Source: Flammula alnicola
Taxonomy: Eukaryota; Basidiomycota; Agaricomycetes; Agaricales; Strophariaceae
Assembly: GCA_015499995.1 (NCBI GenBank)
Contig: JADNRV010000049.1
Span: 186,001-250,000, forward strand
Length of the DNA stretch: 64,000 bases
Reading direction: 5' to 3'
Below the pieces are notes generated by a model that saw nothing but the letters and a program-made list of their open reading frames with translations, had not been told where the DNA came from and did not search any database. Positions 19,807 to 31,445 of the stretch are shown here, piece after piece (the stretch's first letter is position 1; the number at the start of each line of letters is the position of its first letter). The position numbers were made by a program, and so were the translations under genes.

Positions 19807-21161
19807 TGAAAGTCGAAGTGCATACGCTGAGAACCTTTCTTGTCTGAAATGAATTTTAATTTTTGTTGCTGTCGAAAACTTGGAGCACGCACGTAAATTA
19901 TCCCGGATTTCCTATATATCTTCTGGTGCAGAAGGCGCTATTTCAGAAGATGTGACAGATGAGCAGAAGAAATGGTGGGGGAAATTGCATTTTACGCCCT
20001 GAGATTCCTGCAACCGGTCTCCGAACCCACGTACTAAGCTCCTTAAAAAGCGCTTGAATCACGTCGTCGACCTAATCCCTGGCGAGCCGCGAGAGGTGCA
20101 GGCACCACTGGCGGGGACAGTGCCACTGATGTCGACGGCGCCACAGCTGCACTTTTCTTCGTCTTCATATCATTGAGAAACCTGCGCCTCATGATATTTC
20201 ACTGTTCGAGGATCTAGAGTTGAAAAGAGTTGAAAGGCGAGGAATACAATTTTGCAGTAACGATTAGGGTGTGCCTGTTCTCCGCCATAGTTTCCCCGAC
20301 GAGGGTTTCCCCGACGAGGGTTTCCAGCTATACGTAGGCCTATGCCAATAAATTTACGGTGAATGGTCAGGCGGATGGGGTCGGTGACTGCCAGACCCAA
20401 CCTAAAAAGATTGGACTTCAGCTAGAAACTCGCCTGACACTGACGGCTTACCTCAGGCTGGTCTCCCTTTCATCATTAACATAAAGAGTCTCAGGAATCA
20501 TGGAAGAGAATACCTGCTTCCCCTTCTATCATAAGACGCAATTAACCCCTGCCATACAGTCAAGTGCTGGTAAGTACGTAGATAGAACGAGATCCAAGAG
20601 GTGTGCACCGGCAATTGCCGGCATACAGGCTGGGGAGGGGGGGTCCCCATCATGGCTTATCCAAATAAAAATTTGAGGTACAATTTTGGCGGAATAGTAC
20701 ATCTAGAGGATTCCTACGAATTATTATGCGCTGTTTCCATGAATTTACAGCCCACTTGAGCTCCCTGTGGCTTATGGGCAAGAATATGTCCAGATTTGAA
20801 TGAATTACATCAGCGATCAGATCGGCCCGAACACGGTTAAGTAGCAGATCAGTCTTAGTTAGGAAGGTCTGTGATCGGCACGTGATACATTATTTCCTTT
20901 TTTGTAATAGCTAAGGGGGGGAGGGTTGGCGAAGCCTTATCCAAATAAAAGTACCTAGTATATCTGAAAAAAAAATTGCATACCTCTTGACGAGATCAGT
21001 GCGGCACTCGAGGCACCTCAGAATTATCTTATCTTATCTCGGTTGGGCGAGTCACACAAATCACGTCTCTGTCACACAACCGTGAGCAAACTCGAGTGGC
21101 TCCTCTCCTACTTAGTCTCCTCAGGCTACTAAGTACTCCTCTGTCCTCTATACCCACCTCG
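19807..21161. other. Intergenic region, 1.35 kb
   Basis: No gene recognised. It contains a two-fold tandem GACGAGGGTTTCCCC-type repeat at about 20293-20322, and two G-rich blocks followed by TTATCCAAATAAAA (near 20657 and 20938), perhaps remains of a dispersed repeat. Confidence 0.4.
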
Positions 21162-22732
21162 ATGTCGGATACTTGTGTGCCGGTGAGATTTCAATCGATA
21201 ATACAATTCCAAAGGTAATCTGACATCAGTTCGCATAGCATCACGACTGGTTCAATGCATTCCTGACCTTCGGGCTTTGTTGTGGCCTTGTCATTTCGTA
21301 CCTGCCGCAACACTTTCGTATTATCCATGCAAAGTCGTCGGAGGGCTTTAGTCCTGTGTTTTTGCTTCTAGGGACAACATCTGCAGCTTCGGGGATGTTC
21401 AATATGTATGTCGTCACTTCTTGAAGTATCCAACTGCGAGTAACACAAACACAATATGAACGAACAGGATCACCCTTCAGGCGCCCATCGTGAAATGCTG
21501 TCGCGTCGTGGTTCGTGGATATTCTCTTTCGTGTGAATGTTACTTTAACCAGTATTTTATACTTTTAGAGCTTTGGAAGCTGTGCGGAGATGACCGCTGG
21601 GGTGGTACAAGTGGGATTGCAATGGTTCTGCTTCGGCATCGTGTGCGTCGCCCATTTCTTGTATCGGGAGACCCACATAGTTCATTAAACATATTTTTAG
21701 CTTTGTGCTGTACATGATGTACTACCCGGAACACTTGAAATATATCATCAAAGGCTCAGAAGAGACTGAGCTGCTCACACCCATACACACCAAGGAACCC
21801 GTCAGAAGCGAAGAATGGCGACTGTCAATCATCCTGGCATGGATTACTGCTGCTCATTTGTCCGTTTACTGCCTTTCAATCACCTTCTAATTTATGAGCT
21901 AACATCACCATTATTTAACCCTGTCGCGTCGCTCATAGGGCTTTCGTCTCGTTGACTACAATCTACCTTCTCTCCACCGCCCCAGCCTCCCCAACTGGTA
22001 CAATATCACCGCAAACCGCCACATGGGCTACCTTACTCGGCGTGAGCTCTGCACTGCTCGCAGCTGTACAGTATGCACCGCAGCTACTGCACACGTATCG
22101 CACGAAGCTAGTGGGTGCGCTGAGTATACCAATGATGATGATCCAGACTCCCGGTGGTATCTTGATGGTCATTAGTATTGTACTTAGACCAGGAACAAAT
22201 TGGACCAGTGAGTTTTCCTTCATTCGTTTGTTTTTCTGTTGCGCCCAAGACCAAAAAACTCAAACACAAGACTCACGTTATTCTCTTCTGCTCAGGCTGG
22301 ATAACATTCGCAGTAGCCGCCATCCTCCAAGGCTGCCTCCTTTTCATGTGCATCGCTTGGAAGATCCGTCAACGCAAGCTCCGTATCGATGACTTCGGAA
22401 ACCCACTCAATCCCGACGACTTCCCTCCCCCATCCTGGTCCGCTGTAGAAGCAACAGCAGAGGTTGACCCCCAACCATTTGTACTTGAGGACGACGAACC
22501 CATGCCTGGCCTCGTGACCACGCAATCCGAAGACCCGATTGCGGTACGAGTAGCGTTGGCGAATGCCCTCGAGTCGGCGGCGGAGAGCAACATCGTGTCG
22601 TCTGGGATCGGCAGGCTTGTGGCGGAGCGGGAAGCGGACGAGGAAACACCTTTGTTACGACAGAGCGAGATCAACATATCCACTCAGAAACCCGTCGAGG
22701 AGAGAGGTTGGTCCGCCTGGTTTGGGCGGTGA
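21162..22732 (+). CDS. PQ-loop repeat membrane protein (389 aa)
   Basis: Seven exons by phase: 21162-21182, 21239-21405, 21468-21510, 21569-21642, 21701-21859, 21939-22207 and 22296-22732, totalling 390 codons. Two PQ-loop motifs are visible: LVISYLPQHFRI in the first half and AAVQYAPQLLHT in the second. Each is followed by a conserved S/G-rich helix (KSSEGFSPVFLLLGTTS; VGALSIPMMMIQTPGG). About seven hydrophobic segments fit the MtN3/PQ-loop transporter fold. An acidic cytosolic tail of about 110 residues follows, containing a dileucine-like EETPLL signal that often goes with vacuolar or endosomal sorting. PQ-loop proteins export small solutes from lysosome/vacuole (amino acids in several cases). 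The substrate here is unknown. The exact donor of exon 3 is the least certain junction. Confidence 0.85.
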
Positions 22733-23767
22733 TTTCTTTTATAATTTGGTCTGTTGTCATCAATTTATTCGTCGTTGGGTTTATTTGCATTTCTCCCTTT
22801 CTCGCTCTCCAAAGGTTCGGCCACTGCAAAGACACTCAAGTCAGATGCCATTTGCTATGTATTTTTTTTCCATGGTTTCATTCATAATAGCTTACTCGAT
22901 GCTGTATGAATCCGCAGCGTAATTCATCATTATATCAGATTTGAATGTTTAACAAAAAATGGCCCGAAGGGGGAGAACGCCCGTTCTCTTGGGATATCAT
23001 CATCTATCCTCGAGATCTATCAGAGGCCAGCTGAGATGCCTAATTTCCCGAAGGACTAAATCTTGCTCCTTTTCTGTTATTTTTAATCTGGCACTTGACA
23101 ACCCAGCGTCATCAAGAATTAGGGAACCTATTCCCAACAAGTTTCGACGCTTCTTGAGCATTTTCCTAGTATATATGTCCTTTAGGGCATGCAAGACTTA
23201 CTGCGACCATTCATCATACCTACAGAGCATCCGTTCACTACCATTGAATCTCTACCAGCAGAACTATGTCTCCATAGTGCATCACATGTTCCCTTGCGCT
23301 CTGCACCAGCAACCTGGCTTTCATTAGTGCCTGGAAAACCACATGCTTTATAGCGTAGTTCGGCCACTCGCGTACTCACACTTCATCCTCAAGAATGACT
23401 GATGCTGACAGTGATCCAAAGGGTAACCAATGAGCGCATTAATGAGCCAGCGCATACTGCTACGAAATAGTGGATGCTCGTGCAATAATAGGAAACGGCT
23501 GGTTGCGTTGATCAAGAGTACTTACTAACATAAGCAAGTTGATGATGGATTGGATCAATCGTCCTAATGCATTGATGGGCGGCCGGAACTTGCCGTGATT
23601 CTTGTCAAGCTTGCTTGCCAACTTGCTGCCAATCTCTCACCGCAACGAACACTAATTGTATACCTGGTCGAAACCTTACTTGCATAGCGTAATGCCACGC
23701 AACCCCACAGCCGACGCGCCCTTATTCGAAGCCGTCCTGAAATGGTTGACTTTGATTACCGTCCGCC
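22733..23767. other. Intergenic region, 1.0 kb
   Basis: No gene, RNA or repeat recognised. Confidence 0.4.
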
Positions 23768-25515
23768 ATGTCCTCCCGCCTCCCAAACCTCTTCTGTCCA
23801 GAACTCGAGCTGAGGCTCGTGGATTTGCTTAACGAGAAAGTCGAATACCAAGACAACTCGGCGCATGCCATCTACGTTGATATCGTCGAGGTCTATCCTG
23901 AAAGAGCCGACGTGAAGAGGCGCTTAAACCCAAGTAATACTATCTTCTTCAAGGTGACTCTTTTCTCTTGTCATCGACAACACTGCTCATTCATGAATGC
24001 AGCATGGAGAGTCTAACGGCGATAAACTGATGCGTATACTGCAAGTGGCTTGACTCGTATATCCAACCGTGATTAAACCGTTTCTGTAGCTTCATCGATG
24101 ATCCGTCATATACAGATTCCGCTCTTCAGGCGAAAGATGGCCGCCCCATGCTCAATAACACTGCTCTACAGTTGCATCGCCAATTTGGAGTCCCTCTTGC
24201 TTTCTTTCAACACATGAGTCTTACTCTCGAGTATCGCAGCACTGGGTCCGGCTACTTTAGGAGATACAATGATAAAGACGAAATCGTGGCTGTTGGTACG
24301 TCCTCGGCACTTACATATTGATCTGGACTAACATTGAATGTTTCGGCTTCGCAGACGGTCTCTATCACCTCTCACAAGGACTTGACGATCGCCCTGCCTA
24401 TATTTGGTTCTCTTACAGCGTCTTGGAATCTCATTCATCTACTTACATGATATACAACTGTTCTGAAGTGGCGAAGAGACTCATCATCACCTGTGCTGAG
24501 ACACAGGACCCTCGCAGTCTTCTTCGTCCATTCGTGGTTGATACTTTCCTCATAGAAGATTTGTTGGAGACATGGACTATTAAAGTCAGCAAATTCAGAA
24601 CTCGGCTGATTCAATATGTACGTCACGGCCTTTCCATATGTATGTTATCTCGAGCAGCTTACCAACAAGATCGCTGTTCTAGGAACACGATGCGACTATT
24701 TTCAGTCACACTCCATCTCAAAACGCAAAAGCTGTTGCAGATCTTCATAATTTATCCCAGCACTTTAACGTCGTCGTTGGAAACCTCGTCGACTTCAAAG
24801 AAAGGGTTGAGTTCTTTTTCTCTGCCCGTGAGCAGTATCTTCGCCTCTCCAGCGCCCGATTTCGAGTTCCAGAAAGATCTGTCGACTCCATATCAGACTC
24901 TCTGAGACTCTTATCTTCTCGGGCAGGGATGCTGATGACATGGGCGTCTAATTATAACGAACGAACGAAGATTAGGATCAATATGTTCTTCAACTTGACG
25001 ACACAAGGAGACAGTCGCACGAACTTGGACATTGCACGGCTGACGACGAAGATTGCTGTCGCCGCGCAGAAAGATAGCTCGTCCATGATAACGTATGTCG
25101 TTTATGTCTTTCACCGCCCAGGTACCTCACGCCGACGTTTCACGATAACAGGATCGCAGCGGTGACGATGTTCTTTCTTCCCGGTTCCTTCGTTTCGGTG
25201 CGTTCTGTAAGCGTTTTACACCTATCCCTTCCACTTGACCCTCCCAATTCCATCTTTCCATAGGCACTGTTCAGCATGGTGTTCTTCAACTCGCAAACCA
25301 CAGCGACAGGACAAACGATTCTGTCTGTCACACCTCAATGGTGGCTCTTCCCGTCAATCACTATCCCACTCACGATTTTAGTGTTCATCATCTGGCTCTT
25401 ATGGCAACGTCGTCGGAATTCCGTGCTAAAGGAAATTGGATTCAGAAACCAAGGAGTTCGGGATGAGCCGGATGAGCCGGATGAGTCTTTGTCGCATTAT
25501 TCAGAGAAGATATGA
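23768..25515 (+). CDS. CorA-like transmembrane protein, complete member of a local family
   Basis: Starts at the ATG at 23768 (MSSRLPNLFCPELELRLVDL). Exons include 23768-23953, 24003-24042 ending in a GC donor, then blocks FIDDPSYTDS, DGLYHLSQGLDDRPAYIWFS, LLRPFVVDTFL and a long helical region (ADLHNLSQHF...LRLLSSRAG). The C-terminus has IRINMFFNLTTQGDSRTNLDI...DSSSMITIAAVTMFFLPGTFVS, ALFSMVFF and a last TM helix LVFIIWLLWQRRR. The C-terminal helical stalk plus two TM helices with FLPGTF is the pattern of fungal CorA-like magnesium-transporter-related proteins. The GMN signature of true CorA channels is absent, so transport is doubtful. The N-terminal region is not recognised. Paralogs lie at 54729 and 63271. 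Confidence 0.8.
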
Positions 25516-26164
25516 AGATATATATAACTTCATTGATACCTTACGCACTGGCGCCGGCATGACTACGACTGGCAAAGTGGCTCTACGCCATGTACGTTAA
25601 TTTCCTATTTCGCTTTCGTATCCCGAGGTTTCTATTTATTCGATTGCAAGTTTGAATGCCTTACGACCAGAACTTTTCACGAGATGACGCAACTATTTTG
25701 AGCTACTACCAACTCTTGTATAACTATTTCTCTTACTCTCGACATGATAAGTAATATACAGCGTGGCTTTGACGCAACTAATCAGATTTTCATGATGTCA
25801 AGAAGAATTCAGAAATGATCTTCCGAACAGCCTAATTTCCATCGTTGCGGCACTTAGAAAAAACATTGAGCCCTCCTCCGAATATTTCGTAACGATACAA
25901 AATTTTAACTCACGCAGACAGAAATGACATCGTTTCCACAAACGCCGGAGTTGGGGTCGGTTCGACAGGCATCCCGCATTTCACAGCTGCTGCGGTCGGT
26001 GCTGCTAAATTAAGAGCAAGAAATAATACGCAAGAATATGTTTCAGGGCTAAAGAAGCAATAGTTACTGTCTATTCCGAAAATTACAGAAAACCTAACAC
26101 TATGAATAAATTAAGTCCACTGGAATACAAAGGAGTGCGTCCTGACCCGCGGGAAGAACGACAT
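25516..26164. other. Intergenic region between convergent genes
   Basis: Nothing recognised in 650 bp. Confidence 0.4.
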
Positions 26165-28807
26165 TTATCTGTGTCGTAGCTCTCTGGACAGTCTCCAACA
26201 TAGTACGAATGCAAATGAGGCAGCTATCCCACCAACCCTGTTGTCGTCACATCAGCAGCGAACGTTAAGAATCGAGGCGTAAAAGCTCTCACCGAAAAAT
26301 ATATACGACCGAATTCGAATGGGTGTCCACATCCGCCTCGGCTTCAGCTCGACTCATTAATAGGGCATCTCGTACTACCTTGCTCGCTCTCGACACAACA
26401 ACAGATGTTACGTTATTAGCCAACAATACGGTGCCATTCACTATTGCACCTGGACCTGGAGCCACCGGTGCACGGTGAGCAGGCAGTGCAGGTTTCTTCG
26501 GGTCGAACAAGGCAAACAAGATGGCTGAAAAGCCAGTGACGAGAAATTGGGGAATGACGATGAATATGTTGTGAATGCCCTATCGAAGACATCAAGTTAG
26601 ACGAACTCATGAAGCGAAACAAACGGTCTCGTACCAAGATAATCCCTGCTTTCCCACTCAGTGTCCCAGCATCACTTCTTTCTCCGTTCGGCCTTCCGTT
26701 GGCGGCCCCCCTCCTAGGCAAGATATCGTAATCTTCCTCTTCTCCCACAGTCCTCCGGATGTCTATCCGACTGAGCTGCGCCCCGGAATTGCTCAACACA
26801 TGTCTTCTCTCTTCTCGCAGGGCCGTTTCGTCTTCCTCGTCGGTGTCTTCCCCGGGAAGGAAGACTTGACGCTCATTTTCATCACTCGTTCTGGGTCGCG
26901 TGCGAGTGTCAGCAAGTAGGATCGATCCAGTATCGTCTGCGGTAAGGGTAGCAGGCTCGGTTAAGATTGCTTCTGCAAGCTAGAATGGAGTCAGAATAAC
27001 AAAAGTGAGCAGAAAAACGGCAAACGTGCCAAAGAGAAAGGAGCCCATTGGGTGATGGCCCAAGAGAACCCAGTTACGGTAATAATAAGAGTTGAGCCCC
27101 ATACACTATGGGTGAAGCTACAATTCGACATGAGTACGATTCAATAGAAAAGGAACGATACCACTCACAAAGTTGCCAACATACAACTGGCAAATACGAG
27201 ATGGCTCACGGCCCACAAGGTGGCCAGATGTATTTGCATACTCCTCGGTACGCGACACACTCGTTCCCACCACGGTTCTTCAAACCCTGGAACCCCAGGT
27301 CTCCCATGACCTGCTGCCTCCGACACAAATGCGGGTAGAACAAGGTTCACGAACAAAGACAGAAGTGCGGAATAGAACAAGGCGCGAGAACCCAATCGAG
27401 TTGCCTCTGCATCTAGGGCAGACTGTTCCTCGTCAGTGGTCGCTGCAGGAGATCCTAGTTTATAAAGATCCCCGACGTAGATGGTGCTGTAGAAAAGGAT
27501 AGGAAACCACGCTATCCAGGCGCTGAAAAAAATCAATGAGTGACCCGGTTCATGAATAGGGCAGTACACACAAGAATTGGATTATACACTGGGAACAAGA
27601 ATCTGGATGAGTGGAAGCTCCACAAGAAAAAGTTGAGTGGACGTACAATTTGGCGAATCACCCGTGGAAGAGTTCGCATGTTGCCCCATATCTCTCTTGT
27701 CTCTTGAACAAAGGATTTTCGGTTTGACTTGCTGGGACAGGGACGTGAATACCGCAAACAGCTGAAGAGTAACAAAACTCACCCATCAGCAGATAGTGAC
27801 TTAATGAGGACCTTCTCTTTTACGAGGCTTGCCATCACGGTATGGCCACCGAGGAGGAGTAGGGAGACTATGACGGAAAGAACTTGAAGTTGAGTTTTCC
27901 CGAGAAATGGAAGTAGACGAGGAAGATTTATGTTGCCTCTAGTCGCCAAGAAAGATGAGCCAGGTGTTTTATTTCCCATTATAAAAAACTCACATAAAAA
28001 AGCCAACAACGCTGCCGACACCCAACATGCGAGCAGCCCATGCATTCCCTGCTGCTTGGTCGGAAGACGGCAATGTATCGACAAGGAGAGCGCGATCAAC
28101 CGCCTGTACTGTATCAACGTTCAGTATATCCATGTCTGGAATATATTGGTGGAAGCTAACCAGCATTGATGGAGAAATCGATAAGATAGATTGCAAGGAC
28201 GGCAAGCCAGATTGTAAGGGCATCATTCTGTAGATAGAAGTTAGCTGGAGGTATAGGAACAAAAGAGACGAGTGACGGACAGAGTCATTATCCCAACCCG
28301 TGAAGATCGAAGCGACAGCACGCGTAAATCCCAATAGAAGCATTGCAGACATGCAAATGAGTGTTCCAAACATCATATATGGCCTTCGTCGACCGAACCG
28401 TGATGTGCAGTTGTCGGCCAAGACACCTTCATTTTGTAAATCAGTTGGATACAACAACACTAAATTCGGCCAAAGCTACCCACCGATGAGAGGTTGCATA
28501 ATTAAACCAGATAATGGGCCTGCGACGAACACAATAGCCATATTCGACTTGGACAACCCGAGAGACAACAAGTATGGTGAAGCTGATGGTCCAAGGTCAT
28601 TGAACGCGACCAAGTCAGTTGCTCGATTGTGTGCATACCATATGACATCTCAACACTCCAAAATATCTGTACTCCAAGCAGTCCAATCGTTATTGCTGGA
28701 AGATGCGCCCATCGTGGTCCAAGGATACTTGAGACGCCCTTGAACTTTTGTTGCTGCTCGTCATGGCCCCCTTCGGATGCTAAGGGCAGCGAAGAGAAGC
28801 CAGTCAT
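26165..28807 (-). CDS. MFS sucrose/alpha-glucoside:proton symporter (SUT/SLC45-like)
   Basis: About 13 exons from the ATG at 28807 (MTGFSSLPLASEGG) to TAA at 26165, roughly 660 residues. It has 12-TM GPH/SUT family markers: ITIGLLGVQIFWSVEMSYASPYLLSLGLSKS in TM1-2 (split by an intron), [30 protein letters not shown] (the conserved R-x-G-R-R-R-P loop), VDRALLVDTLPSSDQAAGNAWAARM, QFFAWIAWFPILFYSTIYVG, TGFSWAITQWAPFSLLAEAI, and the C-terminal RVGGIAASFAFVLCWRLSRELRHR. A long acidic, Arg-rich cytosolic loop lies between TM10 and TM11 (DENERQVFLPGEDTDEEDE). Probable plasma-membrane disaccharide uptake. One intron (exon end TTCTCTTTG, near 27025) needs a GC donor (GCACGT). The last exon, after a GT-AG intron at about 26292, is required for the family C-terminus. 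Confidence 0.88.
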
Positions 28808-29960
28808 CGCACTAGCCTATCTTTCGAGAAGCTCTTCGACGGAGGGAGGGAGTGAAGCCAGATGTGGTCCTTGTTGGACAAAGTTGCCTGAGCTCGTTGT
28901 CGTCAATGTTCATGAACACCGACTTGTGACCGACGAAATATGAGCTGCCGTACTCACGTGATTTTTGCAACGTATTGATCAACTGATTCAAGTTTCAACA
29001 CAAAAGTTCAAGTTGACAAAACATACAAGTCTTTCTGACTCTTCCACCATATTCCAGCCCTGGACATATGCGATACTTTCTTTCTCGACTTTCTCGATGC
29101 CTCTTAAATTCTGGAGATTGCTGATGCCTTTTAAGGCAAAGAAACCCCCTAACCAGAACGACGTTTCATCTCATGTCTTGTGGCTAGAGTCTGGTTTACT
29201 GCTCTAAATGTTTCAAACAACGGAAATCATGTTTCAATAGGAAAGTACAGCCATCTCAATGACCCTGTACTCTACAGACTATGCTTTGGCGGCGGCCGCG
29301 TTACCGCAATGAGGCGCCAGATTCACGAAGCTCGGACCTTGGTCAACTCGCAGCGACTAGTATCGTGAGGTTTCTCGCATACTTGGACCAGTCACAGGTC
29401 TAGCCCTGTATGTTGAACCTCTCGACGATCACCATGACAGGCGCCAATATGCACTGCGTACTGTGTCTAAGCCAGCATCGCCTGCAATACAATTAGATAT
29501 TTGACGTTCCTCTTCAAGTCCCATTTCACGCATCTAGGCCCTTGCTTGCTGGCCTCGTAAATCACCTTCGTCTTCGCGTTCGGATTTGCACAGCTGCGAA
29601 TGATTCGACGATCGGACCTCTGACACTGGATTATAGCATTCGTTCATGCACGCTGAGGTGCATAAGGTGTTATCTTCATTTTTGTGTCAAGAACAAAGCC
29701 TGTATACAGTCTTTTTGCAGACAGATTTCTCCGAGTTGGGCTGCTGACGTAGTGTATTGAAAACCATCGTACGAGCACTCTCGGTAGCTGATTCGCCACT
29801 ACACATCGTGCTGAGTCCTTGAGAGTAACTTCCGCTCATCTTTTCTTCGATGTTCCGACAGAGCTGGGATTTACGGTCGTGCTGGTGGACTTATACTGGT
29901 TTTTATGAGTTTTCAACGCCCTCGTCGCGCTATATGCTATTGAAAGCTGTGCCCCCCAGT
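28808..29960. other. Intergenic region, 1.15 kb
   Basis: Promoter side of the symporter. No further gene recognised. Confidence 0.4.
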
Positions 29961-30188
29961 TTACTGGTGTCCACGTTGCTGAACTTGCCGCCGCCCAAGG
30001 CTGGTGGCGAACCACTCCTTAAAGTTGTTCCAGTCGATCTTGTTGCGGTTGAGCTCGATGAGAGCCCAATCCTCGGTGTAACGTTCGGCGCCGGCACCGA
30101 CGGTGATAGGAGGCGAGTAGGCGACGTGGCCTATAACGCGCAAGCTCTCCACGCTCCAGTGCTTCGTGGGACAGATGTCCCGCGACAA
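29961..30188 (-). pseudogene. Fragment of a fungal hypothetical protein
   Basis: A 75-codon open stretch reads VIGHVAYSPPITVGAGAERY then TEDWALIELNRNKIDWNNF. To my memory this resembles a recurrent Agaricomycete hypothetical protein (G-H-[VI]-x-[YW]-[AS]-P-P-I ... Y-T-x-D-W-A-[LV]-I-x-L). Flanking frames give no start, no N-terminal part and no continuation, so it is treated as a gene fragment. Function unknown. Confidence 0.4.
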
Positions 30189-30371
30189 AGAGAACTTATT
30201 ACTCGGCTGCGAGAGCGGTCATCTCCCTTATGCGCTCCTCATCATATCTCCGAGCAGCACTTATCCCATGTCAATGATGTCATCGACCACTGTAGCTCTG
30301 TGTTTGGAGGCAACGGCCTCCTGGCCGTTACGCTTTTTTTTTGTACATGACATTGGCAACTGGCCGGTGGT

Positions 30372-30889
30372 TAGTGATGTTGGCTCAACCTCGCCATCTC
30401 GCCACACCAGGCCTCGCCACCTGGCGATCGCCGGGTGGCGATCAAGAATTTCAAAAATGGGGTGGCGAGAGGTGGCGAGAGGTCCTGGTATAGACAGGGT
30501 TTAGCAGTCAATTTCTTACCAATTAAACTAAAGACCTCCACCACTAGCACTTTTCTGGCCATCTCGCACTCCAAACCGATGTTATACATGATTTTATCTT
30601 GATTTTATCCGCTTCGGCTGCTCTGGCGAAGGCCTTTTTTGATCCCAGTTTGATGCCATCACTCGGCATGGTCCTCGTCAAGGTGGATTCCCCACGATCA
30701 TGCCCTTGTCGCGCCCTTGAATCATTTTAAAAGATAACTTCACAGTACAATACCAATAACTAACCTCAGATTGTCAAATTTCCGCGTTTTGACTCTCGCC
30801 ACTCGCCAGCACTCGCCACTTTCCCACGCCATATGACTCGCCGTGACGGCGATTGGCGAAAGGTTTTAGAGGTTCGGCCATCGCCACTA
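30372..30889. mobile_element. hAT-like MITE (518 bp)
   Basis: 8-bp target duplication CCGGTGGT at 30364-30371 and 30890-30897. Imperfect terminal inverted repeats start TAGTG (left TAGTGATGTTGGCTCAACC, right complement TAGTGGCGATGGCCGAACC). Both ends carry arrays of CGCCAC/CGCCA units in alternating orientation (30394-30476 and 30788-30885). No coding capacity. Same TAGTG terminus, TSD length and architecture as the MITE at 10038, but a different subterminal repeat. Confidence 0.85.
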
Positions 30890-30897
30890 CCGGTGGT

Positions 30898-31445
30898 TGG
30901 CCGTTACAGTCGCTGAAGTTAGCAACCCAGAGGCGGTGAACTGGGCAGCGCGGACATTTTTTGACGCACTTATCCCCTTTTTCGGCAAAACCCGTTTTTT
31001 CGCCAGACGTCCTAAGCAACAGGCCTTGTGTCATGCGTTACGGGTTGCAATTTAAGCAACGCAACGGGGCCTCTGTTATATGTTGCGGTTGCCTCCATAC
31101 GAGCTACAGTACTTGGCCTCAACCAGGAGGGCATGCCCTTCCGGAATGCACGCTCTCATTCGCCGTTTGCGGGAAGAACGGGAAGACCATGATCTGTTGA
31201 CCCTTTATATGCAGCAAAGTCTGAGTCGGGAACTGGCAGTATGTAAGTAGAATAAGTAGAATAGAGCACAGCAGGAAGTCTGAAGAAAGAAATTTACCAT
31301 TTATGGTAGTAATTGCTTTAAAAGTAGCGCGGATATCGTGTTGCATGTGTGGCAAAATTTCGCTCCTATGAAATTCTGCAGGAGTAGTCAGAGTTCCCTT
31401 CTGATCCTCGCATACTGAACCATATGTGCTCTACTAGGGACAGTA
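30898..31445. other. Intergenic region
   Basis: No gene recognised between the MITE and the 3' end of the 7-TM gene. Confidence 0.35.

Noticed and set aside
20640..20960. MITE suggested by two G-rich blocks followed by TTATCCAAATAAAA
   Set aside because: The blocks are in direct, not inverted, orientation and no target duplication is visible.
26289..26292. Stop codon at 26289 as the end of the sugar symporter
   Set aside because: A GT-AG intron just before it leads to the family-typical end RVGGIAASFAF...RELRHR at 26165.
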